In this document: positions 8,012-15,703 of the stretch, one piece after another
How positions within the stretch are numbered: the first letter of the stretch is position 1
Layout: each line of letters opens with the position of its first letter
Assembly (NCBI GenBank): GCA_041740975.1
Contig: JBGSKV010000024.1
Location: 1-52,567, forward strand
DNA from: JBGSKV01 sp041740975
GTDB taxonomy: Bacteria > Bdellovibrionota_B > Oligoflexia > Oligoflexales > JALZUQ01
DNA: 52,567 nt
Reading direction: 5' to 3'
Made by a program: the position numbers and the translations under genes
The notes under the pieces: generated by a model
Seen by the model: only the letters and a program-made list of their open reading frames with translations
Databases searched by the model: none
Told to the model about the DNA's origin: nothing

Positions 8012-8311
8012 TTGAAAATTAGTTTTGATGCTGAAGCAACTGAGGCCATTATTTCCAAGATTAAGAAAACAATGGAAAATAGAAACTTAGCAAAAATTGT
8101 TGAGTTTTCAACTGATCCCCAAGGAAACATTACCATTCATATTAAGAAGCTCGGTACCTCAACCTTGTCTTTTTCTCGATTAGAAGAGAAAGGCAAAGCT
8201 ATCTTTAAGCTTAGTGAGGAAAAAATCGCTTTTGCTCACCGTGCATTCAAAGACGAAGTCACGCAAAAAATCATGCAGGTGATTGAGCTTGCAGGTGGCA
8301 AGATCGGCTAG
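8012..8311 (+). CDS. Small protein of unknown function (99 aa)
   Basis: Starts at TTG with AGGAG 7 nt upstream; no ATG is available near the N-terminus. The product is a mixed alpha/beta soluble protein (ISFDAEATEAIISKIKKTM, then strands around ITIHIKKLGTSTLSFSRL and a C-terminal helix). It is 9 bp behind the 162-residue gene and shares its direction, so translational coupling is likely. Family not recognised. No clear terminator is seen in the roughly 200 bp that follow. Confidence 0.66.
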   Translation: MKISFDAEATEAIISKIKKTMENRNLAKIVEFSTDPQGNITIHIKKLGTSTLSFSRLEEKGKAIFKLSEEKIAFAHRAFKDEVTQKIMQVIELAGGKIG

Positions 8312-8521
8312 ATTGCGAACCTTTGCCTTGCCTAAGGTTTTCCTAAGATCGAACCAAAATCAGTTGGCATAACCATTTCGTCATTTGGGGTCATCCACTA
8401 TACCCATAAAAGTCAGCATAACCACCCAATATCGCTAAAAAAACTTTCTCCTCTTCAGGTTCGACCCCGTTTAACCGACTTATGTCCTAGGTCGGTACAT
8501 CAAATGTCTGGAGTTTGGACC

Positions 8522-10462
8522 ATGAAAATTTTTATCAGCTTGTTCACTTTCTTTCTCGTTATGGGATGTGACGGAGCGTCTTTCGATGGTGGGCAACTTC
8601 CCGCAAGTGACGACCCATGTGAGGGCATTCTCGAAAGTGACAAATGCGTTGATCCAAAAAGTGCAGGCAGTCGAAGCACCACGGTAAGCTTCTCAATGAA
8701 GACTGTAAAGGAAATTCCATTAGTCAAAACAGTTTTGATTGTCGATAACTCAAAAAGTATGGGCGAAGAACAAGCTTTACTTGCGGAAGGTATTCAAACA
8801 TTCGCAGCGCAACTCAAAGGTAAAAACGTAGACCTCTATCTTTATACGACTTCGCAGTTATCAGCTGCATCCGGTAAATACTATTATAATAACCGCATGC
8901 AATTTTTTTGGAATCATCTCATCAATTCTACAACCGGCTCCATTGCCAATCACGATTGGTCGGATGCAACCATGTCCTTAATGAAACCCGTATCAGATGT
9001 AAAGATAAAGTATAATTTTCTAAACGAAGCAAACGCTCCTGTCGAACTGAATGTCCCTGGCCAAGCTTCACCTGATTTTACAGCTGCACCACTCCGCGAT
9101 ATGTCCTTTGAATATACCCTGCGGCCGAACCTTTTGGAAAATGGTGCTCCTCTATCTATTCGTCAGAATATGACAGATGCGCAAATTGCTGCCGTGATCA
9201 CTAAACTTAAAGATAGCGTGAAAAGCGTGGGTACGACTGGCGATGACGATGAAGACGGGCTCTGCTCGTTAGTGCGTTTAGTTCATGAAAATGGACAGCA
9301 TAAAATTTTCGCTGAGGGCGACAGCGTTGCATTCGTTATTTTAACAGACGAAGACGATCACTCAGATGTTAGGTCATGTATTCCAGGCCAAAAGTTGACA
9401 AACATCAAGCTTAGACCAAACGGAGCACTGGCAAGTTGCTCGGGCAGCAGTTGCACTGAACGCGATATAAAGCTGGACCTTTATCATAACTATGTGAATT
9501 TCAAATGTAACGAACCGAGTGACAAAGTGCCTGTATCAACTCAAAAAACAGGTTATGGTATTTGGGGTTGTAAAGAAACTGGAGTTTGCCAAGTTGGCCC
9601 ACTACCAACGGCTCCTGCTACTCTCGCCTGTAATGCTGCGCAAATTGATTATATTAAGCGTGGTGTATCTGAGACTTGTAGAAACTCAATTAGCGAATGT
9701 ATTGTCACCGTTCCACGGTCTTTGCACCGAACGACGCGTAGACTTGCCTTAAATAAGCCAAATAATGGCGGACTCAAATCAGATAGCGAGCTTTGCGCGG
9801 AAGCGAAAAAAGTTGTCGAAGACGAGGAAAAATTTCCAGACCAAACTACCAAACGCGAAGTTCTTGCTTCTCCATGTTTTCAAAGCACTAACTATGCTTA
9901 TACAAGACCTGTTGTCGATGGAACGTCTACAGGCATCAAACATCAGATAAGTTATTTTTCTGAGGAACAAGAGACCCGTGCCAAAGCGAGCGACAACAAG
10001 CCTTTATTGGACAGGGATTCCTTAATCAATACTTTCATCAACAAGTCGAAAGCTCTTTTTGGGGATAGTGGTTTTATGGTTTCGACTATTATCCGCGATC
10101 CCGCTGCCGATGCTGGCCAGAACTGCCCTATTGAGGCTAGCGCCAATAGCAGCCCTGGCGCGGCGTACAAAACGCTGGCCGAACGCTTAGGTGCGCGCGG
10201 TACCGTGCAGTCCATTTGTGCTAATGACTATGGTCCCTCTTTGAAAAAGGTCGAAGACTATATCAAACTCATCGCCGAGTCGACATTCACAATGGAACTG
10301 AAGCCAGGTCAAAAAATCACCAAGATTACGCGGGTACGTGCGGGCAAGCAATTTGTTCTCAAAATTGGGGAAGATGTCAGGATCACAGGCGCCAAAATAG
10401 AGTTCCTTCGTGATTATGACATCAACGATAAATACAGCGTTCAAATTGAAGCTATAGACTAA
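8522..10462 (+). CDS. VWA-domain lipoprotein
   Basis: A 646-residue secreted lipoprotein. The start at 8522 gives MKIFISLFTFFLVMGC, a signal peptide ending in a lipobox. GGAG about 10 nt upstream supports it over the ATG at 8504. A von Willebrand factor A fold is indicated by VLIVDNSKSMGE, whose DxSxS (residues 75-79) is the MIDAS metal motif. VAFVILTDEDDHSD around residue 276 fits the later strand and metal ligand. The middle is cysteine-rich (at least ten Cys between residues about 285 and 400), so disulfides are likely. The last ~60 residues look like a small beta domain. Such proteins usually bind partners at the cell surface; the partner is unknown. Confidence 0.83.
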   Translation: MKIFISLFTFFLVMGCDGASFDGGQLPASDDPCEGILESDKCVDPKSAGSRSTTVSFSMKTVKEIPLVKTVLIVDNSKSMGEEQALLAEGIQTFAAQLKGKNVDLYLYTTSQLSAASGKYYYNNRMQFFWNHLINSTTGSIANHDWSDATMSLMKPVSDVKIKYNFLNEANAPVELNVPGQASPDFTAAPLRDMSFEYTLRPNLLENGAPLSIRQNMTDAQIAAVITKLKDSVKSVGTTGDDDEDGLCSLVRLVHENGQHKIFAEGDSVAFVILTDEDDHSDVRSCIPGQKLTNIKLRPNGALASCSGSSCTERDIKLDLYHNYVNFKCNEPSDKVPVSTQKTGYGIWGCKETGVCQVGPLPTAPATLACNAAQIDYIKRGVSETCRNSISECIVTVPRSLHRTTRRLALNKPNNGGLKSDSELCAEAKKVVEDEEKFPDQTTKREVLASPCFQSTNYAYTRPVVDGTSTGIKHQISYFSEEQETRAKASDNKPLLDRDSLINTFINKSKALFGDSGFMVSTIIRDPAADAGQNCPIEASANSSPGAAYKTLAERLGARGTVQSICANDYGPSLKKVEDYIKLIAESTFTMELKPGQKITKITRVRAGKQFVLKIGEDVRITGAKIEFLRDYDINDKYSVQIEAID

Positions 10463-10480
10463 ATTTAAGAAAACTCATCG

Positions 10481-10520
10481 GGTCCTGCAGTGGGAAGATA
10501 TTGCAGGACCTTTTTCTTTT
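10481..10520 (+). terminator. Rho-independent terminator
   Basis: GGTCCTGCA pairs with TGCAGGACC across a short loop and is followed by TTTTTCTTTT. It lies just behind the VWA lipoprotein gene ending at 10462. Confidence 0.85.
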
Positions 10521-10558
10521 GGTGACGACATGATCAAGATTCGCTATTCTCGGCCGCG

Positions 10559-10972
10559 ATGAACCAGAATACAACATCGCTGCAATTCCCCAGACTTAAA
10601 CACGCTTTGAAATTAAGGTGTCCTCACTGTGGAGTCACACCACTGCTTGCGAAAAAATCATGGTTTCAACTTCGCGAAGGATGTGAGGTCTGTCGTTATC
10701 GATATATTCGTGAGCAAGGTTATTTTACCGGGGCGGCTTGGGTTATGACTTATACGTTTGGCTCAGTGATCGGCCTTTGTATTGGGGCAGGCTTACTTAT
10801 TTTAACTCCTCAATTGAATGTTATGATCGTTGCGACCGTTGCCGGAACGCTGGCTGCCGTCGCAAGTTTTTCTTTTATTCCGTATGGCAAGGCACTTTGG
10901 CTTTGTTTTGATCATTACTTTCACCCCCTTGAAGCTCGCGAACGAAATTTCAAAAATAGAGACTCGATCTAA
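10559..10972 (+). CDS. DUF983 zinc-ribbon membrane protein
   Basis: A 137-residue protein. Cys21/Cys24 (CPHCG) and Cys42/Cys45 (CEVC) form a zinc-ribbon-like pair. They are followed by two membrane segments (about 62-82 and 85-105), the layout of DUF983 proteins. The sequence RYIREQGYFTGAAW between ribbon and membrane matches the family's conserved linker. It starts 39 bp after the terminator of the previous gene and converges on the OmpA-type gene with a 1-bp gap. Function in the family is not established. Confidence 0.82.
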   Translation: MNQNTTSLQFPRLKHALKLRCPHCGVTPLLAKKSWFQLREGCEVCRYRYIREQGYFTGAAWVMTYTFGSVIGLCIGAGLLILTPQLNVMIVATVAGTLAAVASFSFIPYGKALWLCFDHYFHPLEARERNFKNRDSI

Positions 10973-10973
10973 C

Positions 10974-11558
10974 TTAAATTTGAGATGATCCTTCTTCGGG
11001 AATGGTAATTTCAATTTCAACCCGGCGATTTTTCGCGCGGCCTTCGGCAGTGTCGTTAGGCGCGACGGATATCTTTGCGCCCATACCGATGATTTTTATT
11101 TTGTCGGCGGAAACGCCACGCGCAATCAAAATATTGCCAATCGTGCGCGCGCGGTCTTCGGAGAGTCGCAAATTTGCTGCCACTGATCCCGTACTGTCGG
11201 TGAAGCCCTTAATCACAATATGATTTTCCGGGTACTTCACGACAACATCAGCGAGCAAATCCACTGGCGCGCGAGCTTCATTAGCAATGTCGCTCTCACC
11301 AATAGAAAAGAGTAGGTCACCTTTAAATTTTGTGACAATGCCTTCGCGTGTGCGTTTCGTCTCTGCTATTTCAGCCAATTCTTTGGCTTGCAAGTCTAGT
11401 TTGTTGCCAATTCCGCCACCTATGATGCCGCCAACGAGAGGACCACTCACTAAGCCCATGCCTTCGGGACGTTTCGACAGCTCTCTTCCTGAAGTCGTGC
11501 ATGCCAAAAGAATCATGGATACAAAAAAGCTTGTAAGTTTAGCCACAGCGGAATGCAT
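10974..11558 (-). CDS. OmpA-family lipoprotein with glycine-zipper segment
   Basis: A 194-residue protein. The signal peptide ends in a lipobox (SMILLAC). Next comes a glycine-rich hydrophobic stretch (SGPLVGGIIGGGIGN, about residues 38-52) like a glycine zipper. The OmpA C-terminal peptidoglycan-binding domain covers about 80-190. Its signature is VIKGFTDSTG then LRLSEDRARTIGNILIARGV and a terminal AKNRRVEIEI, with the Asp and Arg used to hold diaminopimelate. AAGGAG precedes the ATG at the normal distance. It probably links the outer membrane to the cell wall. Its 3' end almost touches the DUF983 gene. Confidence 0.9.
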   Translation of the reverse strand: MHSAVAKLTSFFVSMILLACTTSGRELSKRPEGMGLVSGPLVGGIIGGGIGNKLDLQAKELAEIAETKRTREGIVTKFKGDLLFSIGESDIANEARAPVDLLADVVVKYPENHIVIKGFTDSTGSVAANLRLSEDRARTIGNILIARGVSADKIKIIGMGAKISVAPNDTAEGRAKNRRVEIEITIPEEGSSQI

Positions 11559-11737
11559 GCTATGAGCTCCTTGCTTGGAAGTTTTTGGAAAGGTTCTTTA
11601 TGGTAAATCTCAGGATTGGTCATAGCAAATACATTTTGGAAGTCTTAGTTGGCTTGGATTAGCCGCATGGCTGCTCATCGTTAGCGCATCGGTAATTGGA
11701 ATTGAAGGTGAATTTTTTTTAGAATTTCATTTCGCGT

Positions 11738-11743
11738 TATACT
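11738..11743 (+). promoter_or_regulatory. Candidate -10 box
   Basis: TATACT at 11738-11743 lies 34 bp upstream of the gamma-carbonic-anhydrase-like start, with only a T-run where a -35 would be. Suggestive only. Confidence 0.3.
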
Positions 11744-11777
11744 GGCGTAACAAGTTAGTAACGAATTGAGGTTTGCC

Positions 11778-12302
11778 ATGCATCAAATGCCCCACAGTCA
11801 CGTCATTCCCTTTCAGGGAATTTTGCCCAAACTTAGTCCTGGCGTTTTGATATGTACTGGTGCTGTCGTTATCGGCGACGTCACGATCGGCAAAGATTCA
11901 AATGTTTGGTTTAATACGGTCATGCGAGGCGACGTCCAAAAAATTGAAGTGGGCGAAGGGTGCAATATTCAGGACAACACAACCGTGCACGTCACAAACA
12001 AAGTCGGTCCCGTCAAGATAGGGAGTTTTGTGACAGTTGGACATAACGCGACTATTCACGCTTGCACAATTGACAACTATGTTTTGATTGGAATGGGAAG
12101 CACAGTTTTAGATAACGCACACATACCAGAACGTTGCTTGGTGGGTGCAGGATCTGTGGTCACGGCCAGCCAACAATTTGAACCTGGGCATTTAATTGTA
12201 GGCTCACCTGCCAAAGCCGTTCGCAAGCTAAAGGATTCAGAATTTGAGTTCTTAGAGAAATCTGCGGTTCATTACATTCAGCTTGCAAAAAAGTATATGT
12301 AG
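11778..12302 (+). CDS. Gamma-carbonic-anhydrase-like hexapeptide protein
   Basis: A 174-residue left-handed beta-helix protein. Hexapeptide repeats run from about residue 20 to 140 (e.g. VVIGDVTIGKDSNVWFNTVMRGD). Three histidines fit the metal site: one in TTVHVTN, and two in GHNATIHAC with the family's HxxxxH spacing. The gamma-CA/YrdA/PaaY group includes zinc or iron carbonic anhydrases as well as members with other activities, so the exact reaction is open. ATG 11778 is preferred because TTGAGG lies 6 nt upstream; an in-frame TTG at 11766 falls on that motif. It converges on the next gene with a 4-bp gap. Confidence 0.88.
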   Translation: MHQMPHSHVIPFQGILPKLSPGVLICTGAVVIGDVTIGKDSNVWFNTVMRGDVQKIEVGEGCNIQDNTTVHVTNKVGPVKIGSFVTVGHNATIHACTIDNYVLIGMGSTVLDNAHIPERCLVGAGSVVTASQQFEPGHLIVGSPAKAVRKLKDSEFEFLEKSAVHYIQLAKKYM

Positions 12303-12306
12303 ATGA

Positions 12307-12990
12307 TTAGTAGGATTTCAATCGACTCATGAAGATTTTATGAAACCATGCTTGAATGCCTGGTCTAAATTCCATACGTGAAACTTGTGTAGTTTTGGAG
12401 TGGCTGTAATAAAAATCTAAAGTGTTCTTTATCAACAATGCCTCAGAATTGTTAAGGCCAAATCGCTTCGCATTTTCCAATTCGTATTGGTATGCTTGGC
12501 GCTCGGCAATCACGGTGCCTTCTAAGCCCAAGACGTCGAGTGCATAAATTAATGGAAAACTTTGGCGACAATGAACCTCTATTTCATGGGCCAATGTCGA
12601 AGCCAAAATCGACCAACTCTCAAATGCCGCAGGACCGACTTTCACTAACGCGTAATCGCCTCCCAAGGATCGCATTGTGCTGCCACGATCTTCGAGGGAC
12701 ATATCTAAAATAGGATCGTTGGTATTATCAGGAACTTCGATTCCGTAAAGTTCTAGTGCCAACTCGACCGAGGCCTGACTCATCTCAGGAACTTCGGAAG
12801 GCGGCAGTACCTGAACCATAGCCATGGATCGCCGAAAGTTTTGCTTTGCTTGCGTTTCACTGACCGACCAAGACAAACCCCACAAAAAACCAATCGACAT
12901 CGATGCCAACACAAAAATGCTGACTAGCGCGGAGAGTTTCATTGAGTTTTCGTTAGTTGGTTTCAAGTCCCATCTCTCATTTAAGTTCAT
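12307..12990 (-). CDS. Membrane-anchored protein of unknown function
   Basis: A 227-residue protein with one N-terminal hydrophobic segment (about residues 19-38: SALVSIFVLASMSIGFLWGL), then a periplasmic domain. The motif STLAHEIEVHC resembles a zinc-peptidase helix, but the second His is one position too late for HExxH. AERQAYQYELENAKRFGL follows about 25 residues later and could supply further ligands. A metal-dependent role is thus possible, not shown. Two starts are possible (12990 or 12942), and neither has a convincing ribosome site. It is convergent with the gene before it, and a 349-bp gap lies upstream. Confidence 0.62.
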   Translation of the reverse strand: MNLNERWDLKPTNENSMKLSALVSIFVLASMSIGFLWGLSWSVSETQAKQNFRRSMAMVQVLPPSEVPEMSQASVELALELYGIEVPDNTNDPILDMSLEDRGSTMRSLGGDYALVKVGPAAFESWSILASTLAHEIEVHCRQSFPLIYALDVLGLEGTVIAERQAYQYELENAKRFGLNNSEALLIKNTLDFYYSHSKTTQVSRMEFRPGIQAWFHKIFMSRLKSY

Positions 12991-13339
12991 AGATCATGGC
13001 TGTGCTTAACATTTAATCTGCGGAAACTCTAGGCCACGCAATCCTTGAAATCCCAGTTGGGTAAGGCTTTGACCCACAATCTTCAAAGGTAGAATTGCAA
13101 CTGCCGTACCATGACTTGTTTTCATAATACCTTGATATCATTAGATAAAATACTTGGCTGATCGTCCAAATTATAGACAGCGATTACTGGTTCAACAGTT
13201 TGAAATTACTTAAAAACCTTCGTTTACACGATGAAGGGCATCGAAAAAAAGGCTTGGCGAACTGGCCGATTGGCCTGTATACCGACAAAGCCTTATAAAA
13301 ATTGTCACTAAAATGAAGTCACTTGAGGAAATCAAGCCT
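12991..13339. other. Intergenic gap without recognised features
   Basis: The gap separates divergently transcribed genes and should carry both promoters. I found no convincing hairpin, RNA gene or conserved box. The only open frames are short and lack ribosome sites. Confidence 0.5.
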
Positions 13340-13783
13340 ATGAACGCTCATGCCTCTCGCCTAGTTGTTGCCGTTTCATCTTTTGCTTACAGTTTATTGT
13401 ATGGTTATGGTGCGTTTGCACAACCACCCGTATATCAAAATCGATTGCATCAGTATTATCCTGGCATGGCCTCTGGTCCTCAGCATAATGTTCGTCAAGC
13501 TTTTGAAAACAAAATCGCGCAGCAACGTCGCATGTTTCCGCAACGAAAAATAGTGATTACTGACAATGAAATCATAGTTGGTCAGCCTCTCTATCGCCAA
13601 CTTCCCACATCCCCAAATCGCCTCGATCGAAATTCTCCGATTTATTATCTGCCAACTGGCACTTACTTGGCATACCCAACGCAAGTCTCTGTTCCAGGCG
13701 CTCAAGCTTGGACGGACGGCGAATATTGGGGATACTCGCGTCGCATCGGTGGTCCTGGTAGTCGCTTGTGGTGGGCCGAATAA
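13340..13783 (+). CDS. Small secreted protein of unknown function
   Basis: From the ATG at 13340 the product has a signal peptide (MNAHASRLVVAVSSFAYS core, likely cleaved after GAFA). The mature part is about 120 residues, rich in Tyr, Pro, Gln and Arg (YQNRLHQYYPGM; RRMFPQRKIVITDNEIIVGQ). An earlier ATG at 13313 adds nine charged residues before the signal; TGAGGA at 13323-13328 lies between the two and favours 13340. It is followed after 126 bp by the metzincin-like peptidase on the same strand. No domain recognised. Confidence 0.6.
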   Translation: MNAHASRLVVAVSSFAYSLLYGYGAFAQPPVYQNRLHQYYPGMASGPQHNVRQAFENKIAQQRRMFPQRKIVITDNEIIVGQPLYRQLPTSPNRLDRNSPIYYLPTGTYLAYPTQVSVPGAQAWTDGEYWGYSRRIGGPGSRLWWAE

Positions 13784-13909
13784 AATTTTGAATTGACTCG
13801 TTCTCGATCCATCACATTATACAGAATGTCGGTACTTTCAAAAACTTGTCGCTGAGTCCTCCAATTGTTAGAATATTCGTAAGAACTTCCAACAACTAAG
13901 GATGGCTGC

Positions 13910-15133
13910 ATGAAAGTTTTTTGCCGCATTTTGGCCTTTGTATTCCTCTGTTCTTTTGCAAATTCGGGCTTTGCCTTAGTCCTTCCCGAAACGCACCTCA
14001 CCGGTAAAGACTACCGGACACTCCTCAAAATGAACGGCATAGACCAGAAGGCCGAAGAACTTCAGCCAATGATTGATATGGGTGAGCGCCTCTACCGGTG
14101 GATTGATCATATTAATACACATCGCGATTCTCCTCTTTCTTTGTCTTCCCCCGCTTCACAACCGTCAACACCCATCACGTCCCCCAGGTACAACAGTCGC
14201 CAGATTATCACCGCTGCCGCAAAAGAGTTTCGTAACTCCGTTCCGGCGTGGTTTGAAAGTGTCATTTTTGAAGAGGGTCACTTCACTGATGAACTTCCGG
14301 TGGCCGAGGATGAGTTCCTCATTTGGGGTCAAAAAGCTGACCGCCTTTACAGTCAAACGGCACGCTGGCTTTTGCAAGAACCTTTTCTGTACGCCTATGA
14401 AATGCGTAAAAATGAAGATGTCCGTGGTTACTATCACTTGACTCATACGGAGCAAATTGAAAAACTTTTAACGGACTGGACAACACTTACTTCCCACCAA
14501 CAAACCGACTTTAAAACTTGGCTAGTGAATTTGTGCGAAAATACAACTTCGACCTCCGCATGCCAGAAAGCAGCCACGACCGCTATCGCTGGGAACAAGG
14601 TTCTTGAGTTTTTCAAGAAATATTTGCCTCGCAGTCAACAAGTTTGGAAGAACTACTTTCGTATCGAGGGCGCGCGAGACGATGTTGACTGGACGTCCGC
14701 TCGTTCAAACGAGTTTTATATTCCTTTCGAAAGACCTGACGACGAAGCCGTAGAAAAATTTCTGGTCGACAATATCGAAGACGAATTCAAATGGCTTGGT
14801 TGGCGGCTCGTTTTGGACTTTGTTTCAGACTTTTTTGACGCACCCAATGTCGTTTTTGAACCGGGCGTCACCCCTCACGTCGACTGCCTCGGTTGTAGCC
14901 GCATTACGATGGATGCCAATGTGCCGATTACGGACTACGCGGTCCAATGGACGATACGTCATGAATTCGGCCATGTTTTGGGCTTTCCAGACTGCTATGT
15001 TGAGTTTTTTGATCGCAGTCTTGGCAAGATGGTCTACTACCAATTAGATACGGAAAATCTAATGTGCAGTCGGCGCGGGAAATTTATGAAGACTCACTAC
15101 GACGAGCTTCGCAAAGCTTACTTTCAAGAATAA
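13910..15133 (+). CDS. Secreted zinc metallopeptidase, metzincin-like
   Basis: A 407-residue protein with a clear signal peptide (MKVFCRILAFVFLCSFANSG). The zinc motif HEFGHVLGFPD (residues 351-361) is the extended HExxHxxGxxD of metzincins, with Asp as third ligand. DTENLMCS about 24 residues later fits the Met-turn. The N-terminal ~300 residues are probably a pro- or substrate-binding region and match no family I know. Four Cys near 323-385 could pair. It may digest extracellular or prey protein, but this is inference from secretion and motif alone. Element 2 starts on its stop codon. Confidence 0.82.
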   Translation: MKVFCRILAFVFLCSFANSGFALVLPETHLTGKDYRTLLKMNGIDQKAEELQPMIDMGERLYRWIDHINTHRDSPLSLSSPASQPSTPITSPRYNSRQIITAAAKEFRNSVPAWFESVIFEEGHFTDELPVAEDEFLIWGQKADRLYSQTARWLLQEPFLYAYEMRKNEDVRGYYHLTHTEQIEKLLTDWTTLTSHQQTDFKTWLVNLCENTTSTSACQKAATTAIAGNKVLEFFKKYLPRSQQVWKNYFRIEGARDDVDWTSARSNEFYIPFERPDDEAVEKFLVDNIEDEFKWLGWRLVLDFVSDFFDAPNVVFEPGVTPHVDCLGCSRITMDANVPITDYAVQWTIRHEFGHVLGFPDCYVEFFDRSLGKMVYYQLDTENLMCSRRGKFMKTHYDELRKAYFQE

Positions 15134-15179
15134 ATAGATTATTGAACACTCGCTTCGCGAGTGGAAGACGTTTTTAATT

Positions 15180-15207
15180 GGCTCCGCTTTTCACAGGCGG
15201 AGTTTTT
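15180..15207 (+). terminator. Terminator-like hairpin at the left edge of element 2
   Basis: CTCCGC (15182-15187) pairs with GCGGAG (15197-15202), followed by TTTTT. It lies 47 bp behind the secreted peptidase gene. Confidence 0.7.
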
Positions 15208-15458
15208 ACCTTCATGCTTTTCAATTCCGGTCCTCCCGATGTCCATTCGTCTGGATTGGTCGGTCATAAGTTTCCCTCCAAAATCCATCCGAATGGACAT
15301 CGGATCGACCGTCCTCGCAAAACATGGTCTAAAAACTCCAACAGCGAGGCTCCGCCAACTTGGGATACGTCAATCGCGCTATCGTTGCGGATGCGACCCG
15401 TGTGGGTACGCAATCGTGTGCGGAGCCTCGCCGTCGCAGTTTTTACCCGATGGTTGGC

Positions 15459-15549
15459 TGGGACGGTTGAGCCGGCTTGAATTTGGCTGGGCATTGAGGC
15501 TGCATCAGCCGACACCGCCCAGACAAATCTAAGCCGGGAGAACCGGACC
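15459..15549. repeat. Second, diverged copy of the element 1/2 stem module
   Basis: Aligned with 3618-3707 of element 1, the flanks are nearly the same (GGACGGT.GAGCCG on one side, ACCGGAC on the other). The stem 15472-15485 with 15524-15537, and its upper part 15488-15492 with 15517-15521, differ in sequence but still pair. Six pairs have changed on both arms. One position is now mismatched and one is a G-T wobble. Confidence 0.75.
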
Positions 15550-15703
15550 AATCAAACATAGAAATGAAAACTGTGAGTGCGAAAGGCGGAGCAAATTTAG
15601 ATATCCGGCCACGAAGCGAGTGTTCAATATTCTATTATTTAAGACTCAGATCATCAAGAGTATAGGAGTAGCTCGGCGTAAAAATGGCTCAAGGCTTCAT
15701 TCC

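Larger units (their letters stand above)
15133..15636. repeat. Large structured palindromic element 2
   Basis: Lies between convergent genes (peptidase and uvrA-like). It is bounded by 25-bp inverted ends (15133-15157 and 15612-15636) with one mismatch, reading inward AATAGA(T/A)TATTGAACACTC and on. Inside are a CTCCGC/GCGGAG hairpin (15182-15202) and a 112-bp block (15214-15325) that is the inverse of element 1 positions 3608-3719 with four differences. A central stem follows with perfect 12-bp arms (15344-15355 with 15420-15431), then a second module (15459-15549) folding like the 112-bp block but diverged in sequence. The right GGCGGAG hairpin is decayed (only one arm at 15585-15591). Confidence 0.87.

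Noticed and set aside
15161..15551. Overlapping frames of about 95-125 codons on both strands in element 2
   Set aside because: They lie wholly inside inverted repeats, have no ribosome sites and are not conserved with element 1 beyond the shared block.
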